NCBI GenBank assembly: GCA_003648125.1
Contig: QMOE01000050.1
Location: 1 to 9,543 of the forward strand
From: Chloroflexota bacterium
Lineage (GTDB): Bacteria; Chloroflexota; Anaerolineae; B4-G1
Direction: 5' to 3'
DNA length: 9,543 nucleotides
The translations under genes were made by a program, and so were the position numbers. Numbering within the stretch: position 1 is the stretch's first letter; each line of letters starts with the position of its first letter. This document shows positions 1 to 5,783 of this stretch, in pieces. Below the pieces are notes generated by a model. It was not told the origin of the DNA. It saw only the letters and a list, made by a program, of their open reading frames with translations, and searched no databases.

Positions 1-2
1 AC

Positions 3-140
3 AGAAAAGATATGCGGAGAATCGTCGAGGATTGCGTTTCCGGGTGGCCTTATTTGGAGATGACAATCAGAGGCATTGAGACGAAACTGGCCCAAAGAAG
101 TGGAAGCAATCCAAGACAAGGAAAGGAGGAGAACCTATGA
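3..140 (+). CDS. C-terminal tail of an unidentified upstream gene (partial)
   Basis: This is an open reading frame that enters from the left edge and ends with TGA at 138-140. Its stop overlaps the start codon of the SDR gene as ATGA, the usual arrangement of translationally coupled genes. About 45 residues are visible, mixed charged and hydrophobic, ending in a polar tail (RQGKEENL). I recognise no family. A second frame, 2-79, is also open but shorter and has no coupling to the next gene. The case for this frame rests on the ATGA overlap and nothing else, so it may be chance. Confidence 0.3.
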   Translation, partial: RKDMRRIVEDCVSGWPYLEMTIRGIETKLAQRSGSNPRQGKEENL

Positions 141-265
141 TTGACCCTGGATTGAAGGGCAAAGTAGCTCTCGTAACGGGCGCCAATCACGGCATCGGCG
201 CAGCGACGGCGAAGGCATTCGCCGCACAGGGCGCGATGGTATTCATCACCTATCTGCGCTTGCCA
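137..265 (+). pseudogene. 5' fragment of a short-chain dehydrogenase/reductase (SDR), cut by the insertion sequence
   Basis: The first 43 codons of an SDR-family NAD(P)-dependent oxidoreductase survive. The N-terminus carries the Rossmann nucleotide-binding signature TGANHGIG (residues 14-21) after KGKVALV, followed by the first helix (ATAKAFAAQGA) and the second strand (VFITYL). Classical SDRs are about 250 residues, so the active-site Ser-Tyr-Lys and the substrate region are missing. The start is an ATG with a strong AAAGGAGG ribosome site seven bases upstream. At 266 the reading frame runs into the insertion sequence and continues 32 foreign codons to TAG at 362-364. The fragment could still make a 75-residue chimeric peptide, but it cannot be a working enzyme. 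Substrate unknown. Confidence 0.88.
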
Positions 266-282
266 AGTTGCACACCGACAGC
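266..282 (+). repeat. Left terminal inverted repeat of the insertion sequence
   Basis: AGTTGCACACCGACAGC is identical to the reverse complement of 1749-1765. It begins exactly at codon 44 of the SDR gene. Just inside, 285-295 forms a small palindrome, TCCAC-A-GTGGA, with no counterpart at the other end. Confidence 0.85.
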
Positions 283-311
283 AGTCCACAGTGGAGTTTT
301 GGTCGAATTTA

Positions 312-368
312 ACCGACAGCGCATCGTAGAGATTCAAACAGAAATAACCGCCAGCAAATCGTAGAGTT
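312..368 (+). repeat. Left-end subterminal repeats (two copies of a transposase-site motif)
   Basis: Two copies of a motif that extends the terminal repeat: ACCGACAGCGCATCGTAGAG from 312 and ACCGCCAGCAAATCGTAGAG from 347. Measured at the ACCG core, the left sites fall at 274 (terminal), 312 and 347, so they are 38 and 35 bp apart and all point the same way. Repeated motifs like this at transposon ends are usually transposase-binding sites (known for Tn7, Mu and Tn402-type elements). The role here is inferred. Confidence 0.75.
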
Positions 369-373
369 TTTTG

Positions 374-1561
374 CTATTTTCTTGGCAATGGATACGGGAA
401 TTCCTTGACGATCCTGCCTCTATGATAGACCTTTAGTTTCCTATACCTGGTGTAGATGGTGACCCTGACGTACTGAAACTTGAGACGCTTGCCAATCTTG
501 AACGTCTGTCCCAAGATGCTGACGTTGCCCTGAACTGACACCAGCCGGATGAATGTAACCTTTCCGACGGCAATCGGCAGCTTCTCTCCAGCGACGGTGA
601 AGTTAGCAGGCAATTTGTGCAACCGTTTGCCGCGCCGATGCTGGGCCGCTGTACGTCCACCGAGGTTGGCATGAACGTGTTGCTCGTTCACTGCCATCAT
701 CAAGCGGCCAAGTTCACGACGAACATCACCGGGACGACGAAAAGGTCTGTTTAGAAGCAATGGCTGGAACCAGCCATTGAAATTCTCGACCGAGCCATTG
801 CGCTGCGGGCGACCCTTGGGGATGAAGACTGCTTCCACTCCCAGACGCAGGCACAGGCGGATGGCGCGGCTGAAATAGCGAGCGGCGTGGCCAAAGCCGC
901 AGAACTCGCGCCCGTTGTCGAACTGGACCTTCTCCGGCAGGCCCAACTGCTGCCAGGCGTGTACCAGAAAGTCCATCACCACGTCCATTTTGCGGCTGGT
1001 GACGAACTCGATGTAGACAGACTGGTCGAAAACGTCTTTGCAGACCAGAAAGTAGTAGCGGGTGGAGCACCCTTTCAGGTAACGTGGCCCGACGACATCG
1101 ACTTGATGCACGTGATTTGAGTCCCGAGGTTGTGGCCCTGGGTACTCGTTGCGGGCTATACGAGATGCCAGTCGTAGGGGTGGACAGGCCAATCCCGCCT
1201 GGGTCACGATGCGCTCAATGGTGCGCGTGCTTGGCAGTGGTGCATATCCCAGCGCCTCTAGTTCAGCGCGAATCTGGGCGGCGCCAATCTTGCTGTAGCG
1301 AGTCTGAGGGGTGGCTCGTGCCGCCAACCGGCGGCGGACGCTGATGACTGCCCGCTCAATGTGAGGCGGTGTCCGGTTGATCACCTGACGATTGCCACGG
1401 GTCAGGTCGTACAGCCCTTCTGGCCCTGATTCCAGGTAACGACGCCACCATTTGTGAAACCAGGCTTCCGATCTTTTCAAGGTGCGGCATATACTCTCGA
1501 CGCTTTCACCTGCCAGACGTAGCCGGATGGCTGTCTGGCGAACAAACAACTCGTCGTGCAT
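374..1561 (-). CDS. DDE (rve-type) transposase of the insertion sequence
   Basis: A 395-residue transposase that would cut and join the element's ends. Residues 1-60 form a helix-turn-helix region (AGESVESICRTLKRSEAW) that should recognise the terminal repeats. A second DNA-binding stretch follows at about 65-125. The integrase catalytic core spans about 145-300. The likely metal-binding triad is D155 (HQVDVVG), D215 (QFDNGREF) and E259 (RNGSVENFNG). There are 43 residues between the second Asp and the Glu, longer than the common 35. The C-terminus (about 320-390) is a basic beta-rich tail. The start ATG is preceded by AGGAGG six bases upstream. No frameshift or internal stop is seen. Most similar in plan to IS481-family transposases; the precise subgroup is uncertain. 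Confidence 0.92.
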   Translation of the reverse strand: MHDELFVRQTAIRLRLAGESVESICRTLKRSEAWFHKWWRRYLESGPEGLYDLTRGNRQVINRTPPHIERAVISVRRRLAARATPQTRYSKIGAAQIRAELEALGYAPLPSTRTIERIVTQAGLACPPLRLASRIARNEYPGPQPRDSNHVHQVDVVGPRYLKGCSTRYYFLVCKDVFDQSVYIEFVTSRKMDVVMDFLVHAWQQLGLPEKVQFDNGREFCGFGHAARYFSRAIRLCLRLGVEAVFIPKGRPQRNGSVENFNGWFQPLLLNRPFRRPGDVRRELGRLMMAVNEQHVHANLGGRTAAQHRRGKRLHKLPANFTVAGEKLPIAVGKVTFIRLVSVQGNVSILGQTFKIGKRLKFQYVRVTIYTRYRKLKVYHRGRIVKEFPYPLPRK

Positions 1562-1580
1562 GATAATCCTCCTGTCACTG

Positions 1581-1732
1581 ACTGCTGGCGGTTACATCAC
1601 AGGAGAAAGTATAGCACGCAAGTCAATCGAAAGCACATGGTCTGTACGATATGTTGGCGGTGTGCAACCAACCAAACCTCTACGCTATGCTGTCGGCATC
1701 CTTTTTTAGAATCTCTACGATTTGCTGGCGGT
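1581..1732 (-). repeat. Right-end subterminal repeat array
   Basis: On the minus strand the subterminal motif recurs inside the right terminal repeat: at 1710-1732 (ACCGCCAGCAAATCGTAGAG, the same 20 bases as the inner left copy), 1676-1698 (GCCGACAGCATAGCGTAGAG) and 1641-1668. The last begins GTTGCACACCGCC like the outer terminus and continues AACATATCGTACAG. A weaker fifth copy lies at 1581-1594 (TAACCGCCAGCAGT). Measured at the ACCG core, the steps inward from the terminal repeat are 25, 35, 36 and 69 bp. The inner two copies flank the transposase promoter. Confidence 0.72.
1608..1616 (-). promoter_or_regulatory. Extended -10 promoter of the transposase gene
   Basis: On the minus strand TGCTATACT reads as an extended -10 element (TG-N-TATACT), with transcription expected to start near 1601, about 40 bases before the transposase ATG. 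No good -35 hexamer is seen at the right distance, which an extended -10 can tolerate. Subterminal repeats lie just upstream (1641-1668) and just downstream (1581-1594), so bound transposase could repress its own promoter. This is inferred. Confidence 0.5.
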
Positions 1733-1748
1733 AAAAACTAAACGATGC

Positions 1749-1765
1749 GCTGTCGGTGTGCAACT
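1749..1765 (-). repeat. Right terminal inverted repeat of the insertion sequence
   Basis: Reverse complement AGTTGCACACCGACAGC, identical over 17 bp to the left end, and followed inward by GCATCGT, which matches the subterminal motif. Its outermost bases supply two of the three bases of the TAG stop codon of the neighbouring membrane-protein gene. Confidence 0.85.
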
Positions 1766-2030
1766 AGGGATTTCGCTCCAACCAACGGTAAGCCAGATAA
1801 CCCGAGATGGCGCCAAAGACCAGATTCTGCGCCGGCCAGACGCAGCACCACGCGCCGAGCGTGACGGCAGTCAACGCCAGACCAATGATCCAATCCAACA
1901 ACCAATAACCGAGCAGCAACAAAATGCCCATCGCCGGCCGGCCGGCATAGATCCATCCTATACCCAGGAACCCAAAGAACCCACCGGCAACCTCTAGCAA
2001 CAACGCCACAAAGGGATCTCGTCCGCGCAT
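1764..2030 (-). CDS. Small TM2-domain-like membrane protein, C-terminus set by the insertion sequence
   Basis: An 88-residue integral membrane protein. The segment GGFFGFLGIGWIYAGRP (about residues 16-32) is the glycine/aromatic signature of TM2-type proteins, with hydrophobic helices at about 8-26, 33-52 and 54-80. No enzymatic motif is present. Its ATG overlaps the stop of the upstream DUF4870-like gene (TAATG), and GGAGG lies about nine bases before the ATG, so the two are coupled and probably cotranscribed. The stop codon straddles the edge of the insertion sequence. The native protein may have had a few different or additional residues after LERNP, but the last helix is complete and the protein could still fold. 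Function of the family is largely unknown. Confidence 0.82.
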   Translation of the reverse strand: MRGRDPFVALLLEVAGGFFGFLGIGWIYAGRPAMGILLLLGYWLLDWIIGLALTAVTLGAWCCVWPAQNLVFGAISGYLAYRWLERNP

Positions 2031-2557
2031 TACACCTTCACCTCCTCCAATCGCTCCCCGATCAACCAATAATAGAAATTGCGCCCCTGATAGACCTGAT
2101 ACGCCGCGTACAGCCCGTAACCGAGCCAGGCTAAAGGCGCGCCGAGCAGCACCAACACCATCAACAGCGTGAGCAACAATGCGAACGGCATCAGCAAGAA
2201 CCCGACCAGCACCGCCGCCAGCCAGGCGCTGACATTCCAGGCTATCGTCACCCAGGCCCCCAGCGCTGCGGCCACGACGACATAGATCAGCAAACCGGCT
2301 ATCTGATAAACGAAAGCCTGCAAAGCGTGGAAAGCGACAAAGCGCGACTTTTCCCGGTAGCCGAAATACATCGCCAGGGGCACGGCCAGCCCGACCGGCG
2401 CGCCGATACCACCGGCCGCCCCCAATACCAGAGTCAGCAGGACGCTCGCATGCGCCAGCGCCGCCACCGTCCACTCATCTGTGGGAACACGCACCATCTC
2501 ATCGGCCGCCGCCATTTTGTCTTCTGCCATTTCTTGAACATTATCTGATTTTTGCAT
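2030..2557 (-). CDS. DUF4870-like multi-pass membrane protein
   Basis: A 175-residue membrane protein with a polar N-terminus of about 28 residues, then helices at roughly 32-64, 84-106, 108-138 and perhaps 140-155, and a charged tail (GERLEEVKV). The stretch TVAALAHASVLL followed by YREKSRFVAFHALQAFVYQ (about 67-85) is the hallmark of DUF4870/Tic20-like proteins, where a loop of charged residues and FHA follows the first helix pair. Biochemical role is not established for the family. The start ATG is supported by GGGAGGT four to five bases upstream. A second copy of GGGAGGTA lies 14 bases further up, so two tandem Shine-Dalgarno-like sites precede the gene. It is first in a two-gene minus-strand unit, divergent from the glycosyltransferase operon. 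Confidence 0.85.
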   Translation of the reverse strand: MQKSDNVQEMAEDKMAAADEMVRVPTDEWTVAALAHASVLLTLVLGAAGGIGAPVGLAVPLAMYFGYREKSRFVAFHALQAFVYQIAGLLIYVVVAAALGAWVTIAWNVSAWLAAVLVGFLLMPFALLLTLLMVLVLLGAPLAWLGYGLYAAYQVYQGRNFYYWLIGERLEEVKV

Positions 2558-2604
2558 CTTACCTCCCGTTTCCTACCTCCCAATACGCAAACCCTGCCCC
2601 TGGG

Positions 2605-2632
2605 TTGCACCCTCGCATCGCTATGCTATAAT
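2605..2632 (+). promoter_or_regulatory. Near-consensus sigma-70 promoter of the glycosyltransferase operon
   Basis: TTGCAC at 2605-2610, a 16-bp spacer, and TATAAT at 2627-2632, preceded by TG one base away (extended -10, TGCTATAAT). Transcription should begin at about 2638-2640, only two to four bases before the ATG at 2642, which predicts a leaderless or almost leaderless message. Confidence 0.8.
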
Positions 2633-2641
2633 GTGTAGACT

Positions 2642-2839
2642 ATGATCACCAAACGTCAACTTGGCTTTGCCGTCGTCGCGCTCGGCCTGCTCGTGATCGG
2701 AGCCACGGTCGGAGTGGACTTTATCGGCGCGGGCCGGTGGAGCGGATTTGGCCCCTTGCAACGTATAGGGATCGGCCTCAGTCTTCCCACCATCGTCGCA
2801 GGCTGCATCCTGATTCGCCTGGGCAACCGCCCGGCCTGA
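2642..2839 (+). CDS. Small two-helix membrane protein, unknown function
   Basis: A 65-residue protein with a short basic start (MITKRQ), a first transmembrane helix at about 7-28, a glycine-rich loop with GAGRWSGFGPLQR, and a second helix at about 41-60 ending in a basic tail. I do not recognise a family. It is probably real because a strong promoter ends directly before its ATG and it sits nine bases ahead of the first glycosyltransferase on the same strand. There is no room for a Shine-Dalgarno site if transcription starts where predicted. A role with the following GT-C enzymes in the membrane is suggested by position only. Confidence 0.65.
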   Translation: MITKRQLGFAVVALGLLVIGATVGVDFIGAGRWSGFGPLQRIGIGLSLPTIVAGCILIRLGNRPA

Positions 2840-2848
2840 CAAACCACA

Positions 2849-4450
2849 ATGCCCGTATCCCGCACTCTCAAGTCACTCGGCGCGACCCTGGCTATCCTCG
2901 TCGTCCTGGTATACCTCGGCTACCTGATCGTGTACGCCGCCTACGCGGTGAATCTCTTCCAATGGCCCTTTGACTATGATCAGGGAGAGGGCTTTGAACT
3001 GTACGACGCCATCCTGTACAGCCAGGGAGAATGGCCCTACCAGGATAACAGCACTTTTCCTTTCTACGCCTCCAACTACCCGCCGCTTTTCCACCTGCTC
3101 ATCGTGCCGCTGCTGCCGATCTTGGGCCCGCGTCTGGTCGCCGGTCGGCTGGTCTCCTTCGCCGCTACACTCATCACAGGCGGGGCCATCTTTGCCATCG
3201 TGCGGCGCAAGAGCGCTTGCCCTGAGCAAGGCCGAAGGGGCGGCTGGCTCATCCCGCTCGTCTCCGGGCTGGCGTACCTGGCCTCCAACTATGTCTACCA
3301 GATTGGGCCGCTATGCCGCATGCACATGACAATGGTGATGTTCGAGACGCTGGCTATCGCCTTTATCGCCGAGTTCGAGCACCCCCGGCACGGCCGGCGC
3401 AACCTCATCCTGGGACTATTGATGCTCCTCTGCGCCGGCTACACCAAGCAGATGGCCGTGTTCACCGTCGCGGCCGCGCTGTCCTATATCTTTCTGCGCG
3501 ACATCAAAAAGGCCCTCATCGCCGGCGCTGCGCTCGCCGTCACCGCTGGCGCTATCTTTTGGCTGCTGAACACTGCCACCGAAGGCCAGTGGTGGATCAA
3601 CATCATTCAGGCCAACGTCAACAAATTCGACTACCGCCAGACCGTTTTCCTATTTGGGCAGTGGTTCCGGCTGCACACCGTCTTTATCCTGCTGGCGGCA
3701 GGCTATCTGGTCTACGAACTGTTCTGGGATCGACTCTCGGCTTACTCGCTGTGGTTCCTCTTTTCGCTGGGGGCCGGCGCGTTGAGCGGCAAGTGGGGCG
3801 CGGGATTCGGCTACTTTACCACCGCCATCGCCGCCGCCTGCCTCACCTCAGGCCTGGCATTGAGTCGTCTGCAAAACACCGCCCGCCGCACGCCGCACGC
3901 ATTACGCATCCTTATCCCCCTGCTCTATCTGCTGCAAGCCCCGCGCATGCTTCACCTGCCCACATCCGGCCCGCTCTTTGGCCCCCTGGCCCGCGCGCTA
4001 GGCGTGGACGACGCGCTTATCCAGGGAGACTGCGCCACATTCCAGTACCACGACGCGATGGGCTACACGCAGCTAGGGCACTTGCTCACCGCCGACGATT
4101 ATACGGCCGGCGAAGATATCCTCGACTATGTCCGCACCGCCGATGGCCCCGTCCTCAGCGAAGAAGCAATGTTTAGCCTGCTGGCCGGCAATCCGGTGGT
4201 GACAAATCCCACTCAACTCCTCAACCTTTATAACAACGACCTGCTAGATACGACCGAGATAATCGAACGCATCAACCGGCAAGAGTTTGGCCTGATCATC
4301 TTTCGCGCCCAGTTCTACCCCCAGCCGGTGCTAGAAGCCATCGGACAGAACTATCAACCGGTGGATCACGTGTGTATGAACGGTTTCTATTACCACATTC
4401 TGTGGCCCCAGCGGGTATTGGATGATACCTCCGCGCAACCTGACCAATAA
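2849..4450 (+). CDS. GT-C-type membrane glycosyltransferase-like protein
   Basis: A 533-residue multi-pass membrane protein. A first helix (about 11-34) is followed by an external loop with the acidic motif FDYDQGEGFELYDA (41-54) and then SNYPPLFH (75-82). This arrangement is typical of GT-C glycosyltransferases (GT39/ArnT/PMT-like), which use lipid-phosphate sugars on the outer face of the membrane; the acidic residues are the likely catalytic and metal-binding ones. About nine to eleven further helices extend to residue 370. Residues 375-533 form a soluble, probably extracytoplasmic domain. The donor and acceptor cannot be told from sequence. The ATG has no clear Shine-Dalgarno site and lies nine bases after the stop of the 65-residue gene, suggesting coupled re-initiation. 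Residues 121-131 (KSACPEQGRRG) derive from a palindromic repeat inserted in frame in a loop. Confidence 0.8.
   Translation: MPVSRTLKSLGATLAILVVLVYLGYLIVYAAYAVNLFQWPFDYDQGEGFELYDAILYSQGEWPYQDNSTFPFYASNYPPLFHLLIVPLLPILGPRLVAGRLVSFAATLITGGAIFAIVRRKSACPEQGRRGGWLIPLVSGLAYLASNYVYQIGPLCRMHMTMVMFETLAIAFIAEFEHPRHGRRNLILGLLMLLCAGYTKQMAVFTVAAALSYIFLRDIKKALIAGAALAVTAGAIFWLLNTATEGQWWINIIQANVNKFDYRQTVFLFGQWFRLHTVFILLAAGYLVYELFWDRLSAYSLWFLFSLGAGALSGKWGAGFGYFTTAIAAACLTSGLALSRLQNTARRTPHALRILIPLLYLLQAPRMLHLPTSGPLFGPLARALGVDDALIQGDCATFQYHDAMGYTQLGHLLTADDYTAGEDILDYVRTADGPVLSEEAMFSLLAGNPVVTNPTQLLNLYNNDLLDTTEIIERINRQEFGLIIFRAQFYPQPVLEAIGQNYQPVDHVCMNGFYYHILWPQRVLDDTSAQPDQ
3216..3239 (+). repeat. Short palindromic repeat inside the first glycosyltransferase gene
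   Basis: CTTGC-CCTGA-GCAAG (3216-3230) is a small hairpin, and it is part of a longer unit, CCCTGAGCAAGGCCGAAGGG (3220-3239). This closely resembles the dispersed CCTGAGC...GAAGG elements that are very numerous in many environmental bacterial genomes and translate as strings such as PCSGQAL on the other strand, which is what appears here. It is in frame and falls between two predicted helices. Confidence 0.6.
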
Positions 4451-5723
4451 GCTCCACCGTCTATGGCGATCCGTCCCCCTGCGACTGTTCGTCGTTTTCA
4501 TCGCCATCTACGCCCTCACCGCAGGAGTCTCCCTGAACCGCCACTCACTGGCCCCCCACTTTGTCTACCTGGCCGAATCATTCCTCCACGGCCGCCTCGA
4601 CCTGATTCACGCCCCGGCCCCATCTTACGACCTGACGCTATTCGAGGGAAGCTGGTACGTCTCGTTCCCGCCGCTGCCGGCGCTGCTGATGCTGCCGCTG
4701 GTCGCGCTGCGTGGACTGGCCATCTCGGATGTCGCCTTTAGCGTTGTGATGGGCGCGCTGAATGTGTCGCTTTTCTACGTCGTGCTGAAACGGCTTGGGC
4801 TTGGGGCACGGGCGAGCCGTGCCCCTACGTTTGGGGTTTGGTTGTGTGTGTTGTTGGGCTTGGGAACACCGCTGTGGTACTGCGCGGCGCTGGGGTCCGT
4901 CTGGTACACGGCGCACGTGGTAGCGGTCACCTGCCTGTGCTTTTATGCGCTGGAGGCGCTGGGGAAAAACCGGCCTTTGTGGACGGGGTTGTGGCTGGGA
5001 CTGGGCTTTTTATCCCGCGCGCCCGTGCTGCTGGCCTTCCCCCTCACCCTGGTTCTGGGTTGGCGAGAAACGCGGAACAGCGCGGTATGGAAACCGCCCC
5101 TATGGGAAAATGTGCGCTTCCTGCTCCTGCTCGCGTTGGGGATGGCGCCCGCGCTGCTGGGACAGGCAGCATACAACTGGGCGCGCTTTGGCAACCCGCT
5201 CGAGTTCGGCTATCGCTGGATGAACAGCCCCGGCCCGCTGCTGGCCCGCCAGGCAACCTGGGGACAATTCAGCCTCCACTTTGTGGCGGAAAATCTGTAC
5301 ACAATGCTGATTCGTCCGCCGCTCGTCTCGCTGACCCCCCTCAGCATTGAACCCAACCCGTGGGGGATGGGACTATTGTTCACCTGCCCGGCGATATTGT
5401 TGACGTTGCCGGCCCTGGCCAAGATCAGAGAAACCAGGTTTTTAGGACTGTGGCTCTCCATCGCGCTGGTATCGCTCCCCTCGCTGCTCTACTTTAACAC
5501 CGGCTCCTACCAATTCGGCTACCGCTTTGCGCTGGATTGGCTGCCGCTGGGGATATTATTGATCGCGTTGGAGACAGACGGCAAGCTGCACTGGTGGGGC
5601 AAAACGCTCATCGTCGCCAGTGTGATGATGCACCTCTGGGGACTGTTGTGGATGTACCCCAATTTCAACGGCCAGCCCTGGCACATTCAACACATCGAAC
5701 TGCTGCGCTGCTTGTTACATTGA
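4422..5723 (+). CDS. Second GT-C-type membrane glycosyltransferase-like protein
   Basis: A 433-residue multi-pass membrane protein. After a basic N-terminus and one helix (about 20-37) comes an external loop with SLAPHFVYLAESFLHGRLDL and SWYVSFPPLPALL (78-90), then about nine helices. Conserved-looking stretches include YNWARFGNPLEFGYRW (251-266) and QFGYRFALDWLP (364-375), which I associate with GT39/GT-C-like proteins of Chloroflexota and relatives. The clear acidic pair seen in the preceding gene is not obvious here, so catalytic competence is less certain. The start overlaps the end of the preceding gene by 29 bases, and no Shine-Dalgarno site is evident, so translation probably depends on the upstream gene. 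Palindromic repeat sequence is read in frame near residues 127-135. Confidence 0.75.
   Translation: MIPPRNLTNKLHRLWRSVPLRLFVVFIAIYALTAGVSLNRHSLAPHFVYLAESFLHGRLDLIHAPAPSYDLTLFEGSWYVSFPPLPALLMLPLVALRGLAISDVAFSVVMGALNVSLFYVVLKRLGLGARASRAPTFGVWLCVLLGLGTPLWYCAALGSVWYTAHVVAVTCLCFYALEALGKNRPLWTGLWLGLGFLSRAPVLLAFPLTLVLGWRETRNSAVWKPPLWENVRFLLLLALGMAPALLGQAAYNWARFGNPLEFGYRWMNSPGPLLARQATWGQFSLHFVAENLYTMLIRPPLVSLTPLSIEPNPWGMGLLFTCPAILLTLPALAKIRETRFLGLWLSIALVSLPSLLYFNTGSYQFGYRFALDWLPLGILLIALETDGKLHWWGKTLIVASVMMHLWGLLWMYPNFNGQPWHIQHIELLRCLLH
4803..4825 (+). repeat. In-frame palindrome in the second glycosyltransferase gene
   Basis: GGGGCACGG (4803-4811), a 5-base loop, and CCGTGCCCC (4817-4825) form a perfect 9-bp stem. 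Followed by TACG, it resembles widespread dispersed GGGGCACGG...CCGTGCCCCTACG elements. It encodes GARASRAPT in a loop between two predicted helices. Confidence 0.6.
5082..5097 (+). repeat. Possible third, decayed palindrome in the second glycosyltransferase gene
   Basis: GCGGT (5082-5086) and ACCGC (5093-5097) could pair, followed by CCCTATG, which echoes the GCCCCTACG tail of the palindrome at 4803-4825. It encodes part of NSAVWKPPLW in a loop. Short enough to be chance. Confidence 0.3.
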
Positions 5724-5731
5724 CGAAACAG

Positions 5732-5760
5732 TTGACGCCGCCCAACGATAGGCGTATAAT
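5732..5760 (+). promoter_or_regulatory. Consensus sigma-70 promoter of the degV-like gene
   Basis: TTGACG (5732-5737), a 17-bp spacer and TATAAT (5755-5760). It begins eight bases after the glycosyltransferase stop codon. A second TTGACG occurs 12 bp upstream at 5720-5725, overlapping that stop. Transcription should start near 5767, giving a leader of about 145 bases. No terminator separates it from the operon upstream, so read-through is possible. Confidence 0.8.
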
Positions 5761-5783
5761 GAGAGTAACCGCGATTCCCATTT

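Larger units (their letters stand above)
266..1765 (-). mobile_element. Complete 1500-bp insertion sequence, rve/DDE type (IS481-like)
   Basis: The element is bounded by perfect 17-bp inverted repeats AGTTGCACACCGACAGC at 266-282 and, reversed, at 1749-1765. Between them lies one full-length transposase gene on the minus strand plus subterminal repeats at both ends. The left flank is an interrupted SDR gene, and the right flank is the last codon of a TM2-like membrane protein gene. No target-site duplication is visible: the left flank ends in TTGCCA and the right flank begins with AGGGAT. Family assignment to IS481-like is from the HTH plus integrase-core architecture. The gene looks intact, so the element may be active. 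I do not recognise a named copy. Confidence 0.88.

Noticed and set aside
266..368. Left-end repeats as a CRISPR array
   Set aside because: The units are unequal, are part of the transposon ends, recur inverted at the other end, and have no spacer-like regularity.
1764..2474. A 236-codon minus-strand frame as one long gene
   Set aside because: Its upper part is an out-of-frame reading of the DUF4870-like gene; only the portion from ATG 2030 has a ribosome site and family signature.
2620..2660. Minus-strand promoter for the DUF4870-like gene (TTGACG at 2654-2659 reversed)
   Set aside because: No acceptable -10 hexamer lies 16-18 bp from it; a promoter must exist nearby but I cannot place it.
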